The notes: generated from the letters alone by a model not told the origin. Counted from the stretch's first letter, positions 1 through 9,025 are shown. The stretch is DNA of 64,000 bases from Shewanella fidelis ATCC BAA-318 (GCF_000518605.1 NZ_JADX01000018.1:117768-181767), one strand, 5' to 3'. Numbers and translations are program-made.

Positions 1-2475
1 GTCGAGACCGCAGCAAAAAATATCTTAATCCGTTTTGATCAACGTGAAGTTGAGCCTGAGCGGCTCGGCAACATCGTCATTCGTTCAAATGCTCAAGGCG
101 GTTTAGTGCGTTTACGTGATATTGCCACTATTACTGACCGATTTGAATTAGATGAAGAAAGCATCCGTTTTGATGGCGAGCAAGCAGCTATTCTAACGGT
201 ATTTAAGAATAAATCTCAGGACTCTCTGCGTCTTAAAGAAGAAGTTATTGGCTTTTTAGAAGCAGAAAAACTACGTACACCGAATGGGATTAACATTAGC
301 ACTTCAAATGATCTCAGCTCACTATTGTGGGATCGGCTAACTATGCTGATTAAAAATGGCTGGCAAGGTGTGGTGTTAGTATTTTTATGTATGTGGTTGT
401 TTTTTAGTTTGCGCTATTCATTTTGGGTTGCAATGGGTCTACCTGTGGCCTTTATGGGGAGCTTGTTCTTTATGGCGCAGGTTGGCCTCACCATTAATAT
501 TATGACATTGGTGGCGTTTTTAATGGCTATCGGCATCATGATGGATGATGCGATCGTGATTGCGGAGTCTATTGCGGCGCATATTGAGCGAGGTATGAAC
601 AAAGCCGATGCGGTGATCCAAGGGGTAAAACGGGTATTGCCCGGAGTGGTGTCCTCATTTCTAACAACGGTATTTATCTTCTCTAGTATCGCTTTTATGG
701 AAGGCGATATGGGCAAGGTGCTCAGAGTGATCCCACAAACTTTGCTGCTTATTTTAACCGTGAGCTTAGTTGAAGCGTTTTTAATTCTACCGAATCACTT
801 GGCTCACGCGGCAAAAGGTAAAGATCGTCAAACCAGTCGCTTTAAACAAAAGTTTAATCAAAAGTTTGAGCACTTTAGAACCGTACAGTTAGTGGCAGCG
901 GTTGAGTGGGTTATTAACTGGCGCTATGTGTTTATGGGTAGTGTCATTAGTTTGCTGTTAGTGTCGGTGTCATTGGCTGCTGGTGGGGTTGTTAAATTCG
1001 TCGGTTTTCCTGAATTAGACGGTGATGTCGCCGAAGCACGTATTATTTTGCCGCCGGGCTCAACGCTTGAGCAAACTGAGCAAGTGGTTAATCGGGTTGT
1101 CAATGTTGCGAAAGCACTAGATGAAAAATACAGCCAGAAAGAGGATAACCAGAGACTGATCCAACATATCACCGAACGCTTTAATTTTAATGCCGACGCC
1201 GGAGAGAGTGGCGCGCATGTCGCAACCGTTAAGATAGATCTATTAAGTGCTGAGATCCGCCATACGTTAATCAACACCTTTATCCGTGAATGGCAGCAAG
1301 GTGTGGGTGAAATGGTTGACCCAATTGCAATTGTTTATAAGCAAGGCGCGATGGGACCTGCTGGACGAGCGATTGAAATTCGGGTTCGTGGCGATAATCT
1401 CGATGAACTCAAAGCCGCTTCTATCGAAGTGCAGCAATATTTGCAGGGCTTTAATGGCGTTTCGGGTGTGATGGATAGTATGCGACCAGGCAAAGCTGAA
1501 ATTTTAATGACGTTAAAGCCGGGAGCCGAAGCATTTGGTGTCAATGGGATGATGCTCGCGAGCCAGTTACGTGGCGCGTATTTCCATCAAACAGCTGACA
1601 CAATTCAAGTTGGGCCAGAAAGCATTCAGATTGATGTACAGCTAGATAAAGCAGATGCGGCAAAGCTTGAGAATTTAGCCAACTTTCCTATCACCATAGG
1701 TAGTGCTGGAGAGCAAGTACCGTTATCAGCGGTGGCTGATTTTAAATGGCAACGTAACTATGTGAAGATCTCTCGTCTTGACGGCATGCGCTTTGTCACC
1801 ATAACCGGTGAAGTGGACACTCACTTAGCCAATGCGAGTGAAATTAATAAGGCGTTTAGGGATGAGCTTTTACCTGAGCTTAAAGAACGTTACCCAGGGA
1901 TCAGAGTTAGTTATGAGGGAGAAGTCAAAGAGAGCGCAACGACACAAAATTCAATGGCGAGTGGCTTTATTGTTGGCTTGTTAGCGGTATTTGCTATTTT
2001 AAGTTTGCAGTTTAAAAGTTATATCGAGCCGTTGGTCGTGATGGCGGTGATCCCACTTGGCTTAATCGGTGTGCTTTGGGGGCATTTATTATTGGGCTAC
2101 TCAATGAGTATGCCGTCAATATTGGGTTTTGTTGCACTGGCAGGGGTTGTAGTGAATGACTCGATTTTGTTGGTGCAATATATTCGCTACCACGTGGAAG
2201 AGGGGCAGTCTGTACATGATGCGGTAGTGAGTGCTAGCAGAGAACGCTTTAGAGCAGTGTTTATTACTTCGTTGACAACGGCGGCTGGCATGTTACCGCT
2301 GTTACTTGAAACCAGCATTCAAGCGCAGGTATTGCAACCATTGGTGGTATCTATGGTGTTTGGTATTTTTGCATCTACCGCGCTAGTACTGTTTATGGTT
2401 CCAGCTTGCTATGCGATTTTAGAAGATTTTGGCAAGGTGAGCTTTAGTAATAAAGACAAGCAGATACAAGCTTAA
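1..2475 (+). CDS. RND efflux transporter permease, 5'-partial
   Basis: The reading frame is open from base 1, so the gene starts upstream of the window; the first internal ATG at 106 is not the true start. The visible 825 codons carry inner-membrane RND (AcrB-like) features. There is a membrane block with a paired-Asp MMDDAIV motif like the proton-relay Asp pair of TM4, then a large periplasmic porter region, then a second block ending in GFVALAGVVVNDSILLVQ, typical of TM10-11. RND pumps export substrates by proton antiport with a periplasmic adaptor, which would lie upstream of this window. Substrate cannot be told. A shared bidirectional terminator follows. Confidence 0.93.
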   Translation, partial: VETAAKNILIRFDQREVEPERLGNIVIRSNAQGGLVRLRDIATITDRFELDEESIRFDGEQAAILTVFKNKSQDSLRLKEEVIGFLEAEKLRTPNGINISTSNDLSSLLWDRLTMLIKNGWQGVVLVFLCMWLFFSLRYSFWVAMGLPVAFMGSLFFMAQVGLTINIMTLVAFLMAIGIMMDDAIVIAESIAAHIERGMNKADAVIQGVKRVLPGVVSSFLTTVFIFSSIAFMEGDMGKVLRVIPQTLLLILTVSLVEAFLILPNHLAHAAKGKDRQTSRFKQKFNQKFEHFRTVQLVAAVEWVINWRYVFMGSVISLLLVSVSLAAGGVVKFVGFPELDGDVAEARIILPPGSTLEQTEQVVNRVVNVAKALDEKYSQKEDNQRLIQHITERFNFNADAGESGAHVATVKIDLLSAEIRHTLINTFIREWQQGVGEMVDPIAIVYKQGAMGPAGRAIEIRVRGDNLDELKAASIEVQQYLQGFNGVSGVMDSMRPGKAEILMTLKPGAEAFGVNGMMLASQLRGAYFHQTADTIQVGPESIQIDVQLDKADAAKLENLANFPITIGSAGEQVPLSAVADFKWQRNYVKISRLDGMRFVTITGEVDTHLANASEINKAFRDELLPELKERYPGIRVSYEGEVKESATTQNSMASGFIVGLLAVFAILSLQFKSYIEPLVVMAVIPLGLIGVLWGHLLLGYSMSMPSILGFVALAGVVVNDSILLVQYIRYHVEEGQSVHDAVVSASRERFRAVFITSLTTAAGMLPLLLETSIQAQVLQPLVVSMVFGIFASTALVLFMVPACYAILEDFGKVSFSNKDKQIQA

Positions 2476-2495
2476 TTGCTTGTAGCCATTATAAG

Positions 2496-2530
2496 AAAAG
2501 GCGCTACTCGATAACGGGCAGCGCCTTTTA
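2496..2530. terminator. Bidirectional intrinsic terminator
   Basis: A ten-base inverted repeat, AAAAGGCGCT and AGCGCCTTTT, sits between two convergent genes and has A/T runs on both sides. It can end both the RND gene and the prepilin gene. Confidence 0.8.
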
Positions 2531-2533
2531 AAT

Positions 2534-3025
2534 TTAGCAATCGTCACTGACAAGCTCATATCTTACACTGCCACCAGGAGTGTCGGGATAATAAACAGAT
2601 AAAAAGCACTGGTTGCCTGCTGCGGCTGGAGAGTCAGCAAACTCGATAACAAAGTAGGGCAGTCCTGTTTGTGCGCCACCATAGTGCTTTCGCAGTATTA
2701 GCTCTGGGCCAAAACCTGCTAGCTCATTGGCAGCAACGACATATTTAATTAAACCGTAATAGCCAAATAGGTCATTAACGCCATCATTATTTAAGTCAAT
2801 ATTACGGGTTTGGCTAGCATCGACAGTTTCTTCACCTTGAATAACGGCTTTGGCATAGACGAGTTTGTTGGCGCTATCTAGAGCGGCTTTGCCGCCTGAA
2901 AGTGCAGCGAGCTTGGCATCTTTTTGCAGGTTAATAAATTTCGGCGCAGCAACCACACTCAGAACCCCTAAAATAATAATCACTACAACGAGTTCGATTA
3001 AGGTAAATCCTGCGTACTTCTGCAT
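2534..3025 (-). CDS. MSHA-like type IV prepilin
   Basis: The 163-residue product begins MQKYAG followed by [20 protein letters not shown], the class III signal of type IV pilins: Gly at -1, Phe at +1, Glu at +5, and a hydrophobic N-terminal helix. The C-terminal half has two Cys (NQC and the final DDC) that could close the disulfide-bonded D-loop, as in MshA. An upstream in-frame ATG at 3085 would add 20 residues before the signal. The ATG at 3025 is preferred because AGGAG lies ten bases upstream and leader peptides are short. It stands alone, without other msh or pil genes, so it is probably an accessory or minor pilin processed by a prepilin peptidase encoded elsewhere. Confidence 0.85.
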   Translation of the reverse strand: MQKYAGFTLIELVVVIIILGVLSVVAAPKFINLQKDAKLAALSGGKAALDSANKLVYAKAVIQGEETVDASQTRNIDLNNDGVNDLFGYYGLIKYVVAANELAGFGPELILRKHYGGAQTGLPYFVIEFADSPAAAGNQCFLSVYYPDTPGGSVRYELVSDDC

Positions 3026-3318
3026 TCCTTTTGCACTCCTGTGATACACGCTTTGGAAATATGTTGCCTTTTGGCTTGTGCGCAAAGTAACAAATTTAAA
3101 TGGGTGAGTAAATGTTGCTATTTTACTGATTTTTTAAATTGTGATGTTGAGTGTTTGGTTAATATTGTTGAGCGTTAATGTGTGGTATTGCATGCGTTAG
3201 CGCTATTTATCGATAAAATCAAGAGTGGTTAAATTGATTTAAGTTGTTGATAAATTTGGGCTAAATTATAATTAAGATTTGGTTTTTAAGGTCAGTATGG
3301 CCTTACGTCTAGAGAGTT

Positions 3319-3735
3319 ATGGATAAAGTCGTGAACTTACGTTGGAAAAAGCTAATTGTATTAGTGATTTGGCTATTTTTGAGTTTTACGCTGGTTGCTA
3401 ATGCAGGTGATGGGGCGATATATGGTGCGCTTATGCCTGCCGGCCCGTCATTTATGGCTGGTGATTATATTAGCCATGGTTTTTGGTCAAATGATGTTGA
3501 GCTATATATGCAGCTCTTTTGGTTAGCTGGTTTAGTCACATTTATATTAAACCGAGCATATATCGTGAGTTACCTCGTAGCATTAATACTTGGGCAGATG
3601 GTTTTTATCGCAGTAGTTAATGATCAATTGTTAACTTATACAGGCTACGCACTGCTACTACCTGTCGAACTTGGTTTTGTGGTTTTCTCCGTGTTGTGGC
3701 TAAAAGATCGAACTGTAGAATGCAATGTTGAATGA
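3319..3735 (+). CDS. Hypothetical inner-membrane protein
   Basis: I do not recognise this 138-residue protein. It starts with a positively charged segment (RWKK) and a hydrophobic stretch ending LVANAG, either a signal peptide or a first membrane helix. Three further hydrophobic segments follow, at about residues 57-75, 80-98 and 105-127, so it is probably an integral membrane protein with three or four helices. It ends with a short charged tail. It stands alone, between the prepilin gene on the other strand and a gene relic. No catalytic motif is visible. Confidence 0.65.
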   Translation: MDKVVNLRWKKLIVLVIWLFLSFTLVANAGDGAIYGALMPAGPSFMAGDYISHGFWSNDVELYMQLFWLAGLVTFILNRAYIVSYLVALILGQMVFIAVVNDQLLTYTGYALLLPVELGFVVFSVLWLKDRTVECNVE

Positions 3736-3756
3736 AGCTGGTTTAACTACGCTGAT

Positions 3757-3831
3757 TGCTAAATCAGCGTCATTTGCTCCTTTGTTACACTCTCCGCGTG
3801 TCGAGACAATATTAGTTGAACATTTGTATAA
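3757..3831 (-). pseudogene. 3'-end relic of a duplicated lipoprotein gene
   Basis: Read on the minus strand this gives LYKCSTNIVSTRGECNKG then ANDADLA. It aligns with the C-terminus of the lipoprotein encoded at 4895-5320 (LYRSIQYNSGTIRGECNDG then ANEADLA). At DNA level the block covering GECN.GAN.ADLA is nearly identical, for example TTACACTCTCCGCG on the plus strand of both. Two stop codons lie directly upstream in frame, and no start or lipobox is present, so only the tail of a former copy survives. The stop codon is also lost. Confidence 0.7.
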
Positions 3832-4154
3832 GTTATTTTACTAATCAAAGTTTTCGGTAAGTTATTTTAAAATAACGATCACTAGATCTGCTCGGTTCTG
3901 AATGCTCATTCAAGCAATACCTGAAGCTGCACTTGATTAGTTAAGATTTTGATTTGTAGATCTAACTCATGACGGTGAGCTTGATTAGATGGTGCCAATT
4001 TTGAAGTAACCTTGTAACGCTAAGGCTTGAATAGCGTTTTTTGATCAACATAGTTTAACAATGTGCCCTTGCTTGTAGGTCTCGCTAAGGTAGGCTTTGA
4101 CGGCTACACGCAAAAACAAAACCTAACACTTGCAAGTAATGAAGGACTATTGTT
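3832..4154. other. Intergenic, no gene seen
   Basis: About 320 bases upstream of the SRPBCC gene hold short stop-rich frames only. AAGGA lies eight bases before the next ATG. No terminator or recognised operator was seen. Confidence 0.5.
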
Positions 4155-4724
4155 ATGAAAGTATTTTGTTTTATTTTTATCTATATTTTATTGATCACAT
4201 CCGCATTAGCGAACCCTATCTCTCCAGTTAATAAATATTCTGAGATGCAAACATTTGGTAGTGTCATTGTTCAGTGTCCAATTGAAAAAACATGGAAGAC
4301 GGTTGGCAATATAAAAGGCTGGTTTGAATCTGTATTAGGTGACTTTTTGGTCAGTATTAAAATAAATGGAGGAGAAAGAGAGCTAGAAACGACGGTTAGC
4401 TACGATGTTGAAACAGGAGTTAGAGAGGAAAATGCAAGCGGTCATAGTGAAGAGCGACTGATTGAGCTTTCTGATTATAATTATCAGCTGGTGACTACAT
4501 TTAATCATTCGACTTTACCTCTGATGCCATGGACAACGACAGTCACATTGGAAAAAGTTACCTTCATAGATAATCCTGTTGATTACACGCTTATTAAATT
4601 TTCTCAGTCAGGGAGTATAAATGTTCCTCCGAGTAGCAAGGAGGCAACAAAAGCCAAAATACAAAAACTGTTTGATACTGTTTTTGCTCCATCATTAAAA
4701 GAGAAATTTGATGGCTGCTCTTAG
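4155..4724 (+). CDS. Secreted SRPBCC (START-like) family protein
   Basis: The 189-residue protein opens with a signal peptide (MKVFCFIFIYILLITSALA, cleavage probably after ALA). The mature part begins a SRPBCC/polyketide-cyclase-like fold: a beta strand (FGSVIVQCPIEKTW), a W..V.N...W helix pattern, a central antiparallel sheet with charged turns, and a long C-terminal helix (residues about 160-185). This superfamily binds hydrophobic ligands in a deep cavity; the ligand here is unknown. The start is supported by AAGGA eight bases upstream. It is flanked by a gene relic and a lipoprotein gene on the opposite strand, with no clear operon partner. Confidence 0.65.
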   Translation: MKVFCFIFIYILLITSALANPISPVNKYSEMQTFGSVIVQCPIEKTWKTVGNIKGWFESVLGDFLVSIKINGGERELETTVSYDVETGVREENASGHSEERLIELSDYNYQLVTTFNHSTLPLMPWTTTVTLEKVTFIDNPVDYTLIKFSQSGSINVPPSSKEATKAKIQKLFDTVFAPSLKEKFDGCS

Positions 4725-4894
4725 TGCATTAAGTACAGTTAACGCCTTTTAAGTGGCTTATGCTGAGTCAACTTAAATAGCGGATGAAAACAGAGTAAGT
4801 ATCTTCGTTTCAAAGGTTTAGGCTGTTGCCGAAAATGGATGTATTCAGATGGTAAAGCCCACTAATTTATCTGTGGGCAAACATTTTCTAAGAA

Positions 4895-5320
4895 TCAAAA
4901 TTTTGCTAGATCAGCTTCATTTGCTCCGTCGTTACACTCTCCGCGTATCGTGCCACTATTATATTGGATGCTACGATAAAGCTCGATATAACCTTCGCGG
5001 CAATAGCCATTCATTTTTATGGTTTGTTGTAAACCATGCTCTATCTGTGCCGTCCAGCCCGTTAAGTCTGGCCCTTGGTAACGCTTTTTAGAATTTGCGC
5101 GTCTTTTATTATTTGAACGTACTTCATGGGGCAGTGGCACTGATTGTGTTGTTTGAGTTTCAAGAAATGCGCGATAGGTAAAAAGTTTTAAACCGTTACT
5201 TTTTATATCGGTTCGAAAAGAGTCACTGACAAGGCCGGCAAACTCTTCAGGATTCACCTCAGGTTTGCTGCTACATGCACCTAGGAATATCACAAGGCTA
5301 ATAGCACTAATTGTACGCAT
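4895..5320 (-). CDS. Small lipoprotein of unknown function
   Basis: Starting at the internal ATG, the 141-residue product has a classic lipoprotein signal, MRTISAISLVIFLGACSSK, with lipobox LGAC. An upstream ATG at 5362 would give a 155-residue form with a longer and less typical leader; neither start has a strong ribosome site. The mature protein contains three Cys: one acylated, and two (GYCREGY and RGECNDG) that may form a disulfide. There is a basic patch (RSNNKRRANSKKR) in the middle. I do not recognise the family. A relic of its 3' end lies 1.1 kb away at 3757-3831, so the locus was once duplicated. Confidence 0.7.
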   Translation of the reverse strand: MRTISAISLVIFLGACSSKPEVNPEEFAGLVSDSFRTDIKSNGLKLFTYRAFLETQTTQSVPLPHEVRSNNKRRANSKKRYQGPDLTGWTAQIEHGLQQTIKMNGYCREGYIELYRSIQYNSGTIRGECNDGANEADLAKF

Positions 5321-5457
5321 AACTGTATTTGGGCTGTTGGATATAGCTGTTTTTAACGTCATTATTTTATTCTAGTTTGTTATCTATTTAGACCTTTTCT
5401 GCCAGCATAACGTATATTGAACTAAGTTAGCAGTGTGATTACAGGATTTTACAGTTA

Positions 5458-6159
5458 ATGGATGAAAGTGTTGCTGGATTTTGGCAAAAGCTGTTAAGTG
5501 GTATCAACTGGGATTTTGCCGTGGGTGATATTGCAGCGTTTGCAGCATTGGTTATTTGGCTTTGGGCGCTTTGGCCTGTGGCTGAGATCAGGCAGCTTTT
5601 AACAACTCCTAACAAGCAAACCCAGATCTTAATCGCCACAATAGCGTTAACTGGGCTGTGGTTGCTCAATGCCAATGTTAATGCCGGGATCCATGTACAC
5701 TTTCTTGGTTTAGTGGTGTTAATGCTGATGTTTGGTTGGCGGTTAGCGAGCATTATTGCGTTGTTACCTACACTGTTTTTTGCCATTTTTGTGTTTAAGC
5801 AGCCTGCAGATTTTGCTATTTACGCCTTACTTGGCGTCTGTTTACCCATTTTTGGCTCCTTCATGCTGTACAGTCAGATGTTTAAGTATCTGCCACACCA
5901 CCTATTTATCTATATATTTTGCGGTGGATTTTTAAATGGTTTTGTGTCGATCTTAGTGCATGTTTTAGCTTGGGCATTATGGTTATTATTAACCACTGAC
6001 TACACTTGGCAGTTTTTGAGTGCTAATTATTTAGTGATAATTCCTTTACTGGGTTTTCCTGAAGCGCTGCTTAATGGTATGGCGGTCACTTTATTGGTAG
6101 TTTACCGCCCTGATTGGTTATATGACTATTCAGATCGAACCTATCTTTGGCGAAAGTAA
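5458..6159 (+). CDS. CbiM-like energy-coupling-factor membrane protein, orphan
   Basis: The 233-residue protein has about six or seven hydrophobic helices. It carries CbiM-type patterns: NAGIHVHFLGLVVLMLMFGWR in the middle and FPEALLNGMAVTLLVVYRPDWL near the C-terminus. CbiM proteins are the substrate-capture and permease subunits of Co/Ni ECF transporters. Here the metal-binding N-terminal Met-His of true CbiM is absent, and no CbiQ, CbiO or CbiN gene lies nearby. Metal transport is therefore only a family-level inference; the orphan may use a distant ATPase or have another role. It is transcribed divergently from the lipoprotein gene. Confidence 0.6.
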   Translation: MDESVAGFWQKLLSGINWDFAVGDIAAFAALVIWLWALWPVAEIRQLLTTPNKQTQILIATIALTGLWLLNANVNAGIHVHFLGLVVLMLMFGWRLASIIALLPTLFFAIFVFKQPADFAIYALLGVCLPIFGSFMLYSQMFKYLPHHLFIYIFCGGFLNGFVSILVHVLAWALWLLLTTDYTWQFLSANYLVIIPLLGFPEALLNGMAVTLLVVYRPDWLYDYSDRTYLWRK

Positions 6160-6195
6160 ATATGGCTAACATAGGTATATTTGCTTGTTTATGTA

Positions 6196-6603
6196 TTAGC
6201 TACGATTTTTGCTGTATTTAGGCAGTTCATCACTAATGGTTAACCAGTTTAGCTTGCTGTCAGTATAGATGTGGTAATTAGGGCTAATTGTATTTGGCTC
6301 ATCTAGACTACTGATACTTAGCGTTAAATATTCAGGATAACGTAAATCACGAAAGCTGATTTGACTGCCACATTCTTGGCAAAACCCTCGTCTCACATGT
6401 TCAGATGAGGCATATTCTTTTGGCTGTTGAGTTAGCCATCTGACTTGTTTAGTTTTAAAGTCCATCCACGCGCCTAACACTGAACCTGTACTTTTTTGGC
6501 ATTGGTGGCAATGGCAATAGTCTGCATCAAATGGTGTTGCATCGACTTGATAGCGTATTGCACCGCATAGACAACCACCTTGATTTGTTAATTTCAGCGT
6601 CAT
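6196..6603 (-). CDS. GFA-family zinc protein (glutathione-dependent formaldehyde-activating-like)
   Basis: The 135-residue protein has the Cys pattern of the GFA/CENP-V fold: GGCLCGAIRY near the N-terminus, CHCHQCQKSTGS at about residues 31-42, and RRGFCQECGSQISF at about 72-85. These supply the two zinc sites of the family. The founding member condenses formaldehyde with glutathione, but most short homologues have no proven reaction, so substrate and role are open. Length matches the single-domain family. It is convergent with the CbiM-like gene and appears to be a single-gene unit. Confidence 0.85.
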   Translation of the reverse strand: MTLKLTNQGGCLCGAIRYQVDATPFDADYCHCHQCQKSTGSVLGAWMDFKTKQVRWLTQQPKEYASSEHVRRGFCQECGSQISFRDLRYPEYLTLSISSLDEPNTISPNYHIYTDSKLNWLTISDELPKYSKNRS

Positions 6604-6746
6604 TATGGCTTCCTTTCTATATAAATTCAGGTATTACCAGAGATATCGGTTACTTTTATTGCAGCTATTTATGTTAAGGTCAATTTGTGAGTATAAAGCT
6701 TAGCGCTATAGGTGAATGGATAACTTTATTGGGCTGGGAGGCCGAG

Positions 6747-7018
6747 ATGTTTGACACTGTAGAAGTTCTATTGTTGTTTTTCATCTCTATAACCAACTTC
6801 GTATAACCCGGCAGCGATTTTTCAATATTGAACGCAAAATTGATTGTTTGTTAGAAGAAAAGGGAATTTGCTTTGATAAGCAAACTTATGTGGCAAAAGA
6901 TGTGCTCATGGCATTCAATTTAGGCAACAAATTAAAAGCCATACGCTTATATCGTCAGCATACTGGAGCGACCTTAAAGCAAGCCCATGAATGAGTAAAT
7001 CGCCTCGAGTCAAACTGA
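6747..7018 (+). pseudogene. Frameshifted gene resembling the ribosomal L7/L12 C-terminal domain family
   Basis: GGGAGG precedes an ATG that opens MFDTVEVLLLFFISITNFV and then stops at TAA. One frame over, the sequence continues from 6800 as RITRQRFFNIERKIDCLLEE, then a segment ending NLGNKLKAIRLYRQHTGATL with KQAHE. This matches the I.LYR..TG..LKEA signature of small membrane-anchored L7/L12-C-domain-like proteins. A TGA at 6992 interrupts the frame, after which VNRLESN and a second TGA follow, as if a Trp codon had become a stop. One frameshift and one nonsense change point to a decayed gene; two sequencing errors are the alternative. Confidence 0.65.
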
Positions 7019-7383
7019 TAATTAGCAGAATTAATCGATTTGGTTACTTTATTAGCACTATCTGCTGTTAATCGTCATTTTTTGGCGTTTAAATCGTGTG
7101 TTTTATCGGCTTGTTTGTTGGTTTTATGCTTCAGGGTTAACAGGGTGTTGCTTGAGCCGCCGCTTTAATTAACACAATATTTTTTATATTGAGTTATTCA
7201 TTTTTTTTAGGTCATATTTTTGAGGATTATTTAAAGTTAGTGGCTTATTTGTCACTAATTTATGTGTTTGCAGATAACCTTTTAGTGAATCACATTTTTT
7301 GTGAACTCAGCATGTTAATTTTGCATGAAATAATCAAAAGGGTAGTTATACCTTTTAAATAAGAAGTCAGTGATGGAGCTAGG
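7019..7383. other. Leader region of the DAACS symporter gene
   Basis: About 365 bases, very T-rich, hold no convincing gene. The symporter promoter must lie here, but I see no clear consensus promoter or operator. Confidence 0.4.
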
Positions 7384-8643
7384 GTGTTGAACAAGAAGAG
7401 TAAGTTTTATAAGAATATCGGATTCCAAGTGGTTGTTGCCATGGTTATTGGTGCAATCGTTGGTATGGTGATGGGAGAAGATGCCTCAATCTTTGCTCCG
7501 TTAGGTACGTTTTTCATTCACTTGATTAAAATGTTGGTGATCCCATTAGTTGCGGTTTCTATTATTGCGGGCGCGGCGAGTTTAGGCGCAGGCCCATCAG
7601 CCGGTAAAGTAGGGATTGGCACCATTGGCTTCTTCATGGTGACATCGGCTTTAGCAGTAGCGTTAGCTATTATTATGGGCGAAATCTTCCAGCCTGGTGT
7701 AGGTATGGATTTTTCACAGCATGCTGTAGGCCTAGCGGCGGTAACTGCTGAGCAAGGCGCATTACCAGGCGTAGCTGATACCATTATTGGTATGATCCCA
7801 ACTAACGTGTTTGAATCGCTAACTGGCGGTAATATTCTGCAGATCTTAGTGTTCTGTATCTTCTTTGGTATTGCACTAACGAAAGTTAATCAAGAGGCTG
7901 CTAAGCCAATCACATCTGCGCTAAACACTATTGTTGAAGCCTTTATTTGGATGATTAACATCGTGATGTTAATCGCGCCAATCGGTGTGTTCGGCTTGAT
8001 GGCTGATTCTGTTGGTACCTTTGGCTTCCAGTCTTTGACTGTCGTACTAAATCTATTTGTGGTTTATGTTGCAGCTATCTTAATTTATGGCTTTGTATTC
8101 TTCCCATTAATGGTGAAGTTCTTCTCTAATGTTCCAGTCGGTAAATTTCTATCTGCGATGAAGAAGCCGCAAGCACTCGCTATGTCTACTGCTTCATCTA
8201 TGGCTGCGCTTCCAGTTAACATCGAAGTATGTGAAAAAGAGCTAGGCGTTTCAAAGTCTACTGCAGCTTTTGTTCTGCCATTAGGCGCGACAATTAACAT
8301 GAGTGGTAACGCGATTTATTATGGTCTAGTTGCCGTGTTCTTTGCGCAAATGTTCAATGTTGATCTAAGCATTGGTGCCTATGTTGCGATTATCTTTACA
8401 TCTACTCTAGGTGCAGTTGGTCAAGCTGGTGTTCCGGGTCCATCATTCCTTGTGGTTGCGGTATTAATCGCTGCAGGTATTCCAATTGAAGGCCTACCAC
8501 TATTGTTCGCGCTTGACCGTGTATTTGACATGATCAGAACCACGCTGAACATTACTGGCGATGCGGTTTGTGCTGTTGTTATCGATAAGTTTAATCCTGA
8601 AGCTTTGACGGTAGATACTGAACAAGCCAAAGTGACGAGTTAA
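7384..8643 (+). CDS. Dicarboxylate/amino acid:cation symporter (DAACS/SLC1 family)
   Basis: The 419-residue inner-membrane protein has the GltPh-type layout. Six N-terminal helices are followed by re-entrant hairpin HP1 (AMSTASSMAALPVN), TM7 with ATINMSGNA where glutamate carriers have NMDGT, HP2 (GQAGVPGPS), and TM8 with DRVFDMIRTTLNITGDAVCA. The last motif holds the Asp, Arg and Asn residues of substrate and Na+ binding. NMSGN instead of NMDGT suggests a substrate other than simple aspartate or glutamate. Translation starts at GTG with GGAG six bases upstream; a TTG directly follows. An intrinsic terminator closes this single-gene unit. Confidence 0.9.
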   Translation: MLNKKSKFYKNIGFQVVVAMVIGAIVGMVMGEDASIFAPLGTFFIHLIKMLVIPLVAVSIIAGAASLGAGPSAGKVGIGTIGFFMVTSALAVALAIIMGEIFQPGVGMDFSQHAVGLAAVTAEQGALPGVADTIIGMIPTNVFESLTGGNILQILVFCIFFGIALTKVNQEAAKPITSALNTIVEAFIWMINIVMLIAPIGVFGLMADSVGTFGFQSLTVVLNLFVVYVAAILIYGFVFFPLMVKFFSNVPVGKFLSAMKKPQALAMSTASSMAALPVNIEVCEKELGVSKSTAAFVLPLGATINMSGNAIYYGLVAVFFAQMFNVDLSIGAYVAIIFTSTLGAVGQAGVPGPSFLVVAVLIAAGIPIEGLPLLFALDRVFDMIRTTLNITGDAVCAVVIDKFNPEALTVDTEQAKVTS

Positions 8644-8662
8644 TCATTTATTGGTTATTGCT

Positions 8663-8690
8663 AAAAGCCCTCAATTTGAGGGCTTTTTTT
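8663..8690 (+). terminator. Intrinsic terminator of the symporter gene
   Basis: The stem AAAAGCCCTC/GAGGGCTTTT with a four-base loop is followed by a T run. Confidence 0.85.
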
Positions 8691-9025
8691 GTTTTCGCTC
8701 TAAGTCGCAACAGCTCAGGTTTTGGAACAACATATATGCCGTATTTTTGCTGGTGGCACACCAAGTATCTTTGAATAAACTGAAATGTGATCTGTATCTT
8801 TAAATAAGTGGAGTTTTGTTGAGAAACAAAGCGAGTCAGTATGGTGAATAACCGTTTACATAATCGTCAAACTGGGTGCGATTTATACATTGTTTTTATG
8901 GGATATTTGAAAGCTTACTCTGCATCAATTTATTTCTATTTTGTTTTAAACAAACAGCTAAAGCTTGAATTTACGCGGCACATTTCATAACTCCGCCAAT
9001 TTTAACTCGATCACATTTCTCTTTA

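Noticed and set aside
4849..5091. 80-codon plus-strand frame antisense to the lipoprotein gene
   Set aside because: It is a shadow; the minus strand encodes a protein with a clear lipobox.
6747..7018. UGA read as Trp or selenocysteine in the L7/L12-like gene
   Set aside because: A frameshift is also needed to join the two halves, and there is no obvious SECIS-like hairpin, so decay is simpler.
8841..8990. 49-residue frame in the gap before nqrA
   Set aside because: No clear ribosome site, a non-biased amino-acid text and no recognised family. It could be real but is not supported.
9001..9020. Possible CRP site (CGATCACATTT) upstream of nqrA
   Set aside because: Only one half-site matches; the other arm lacks TGTGA.
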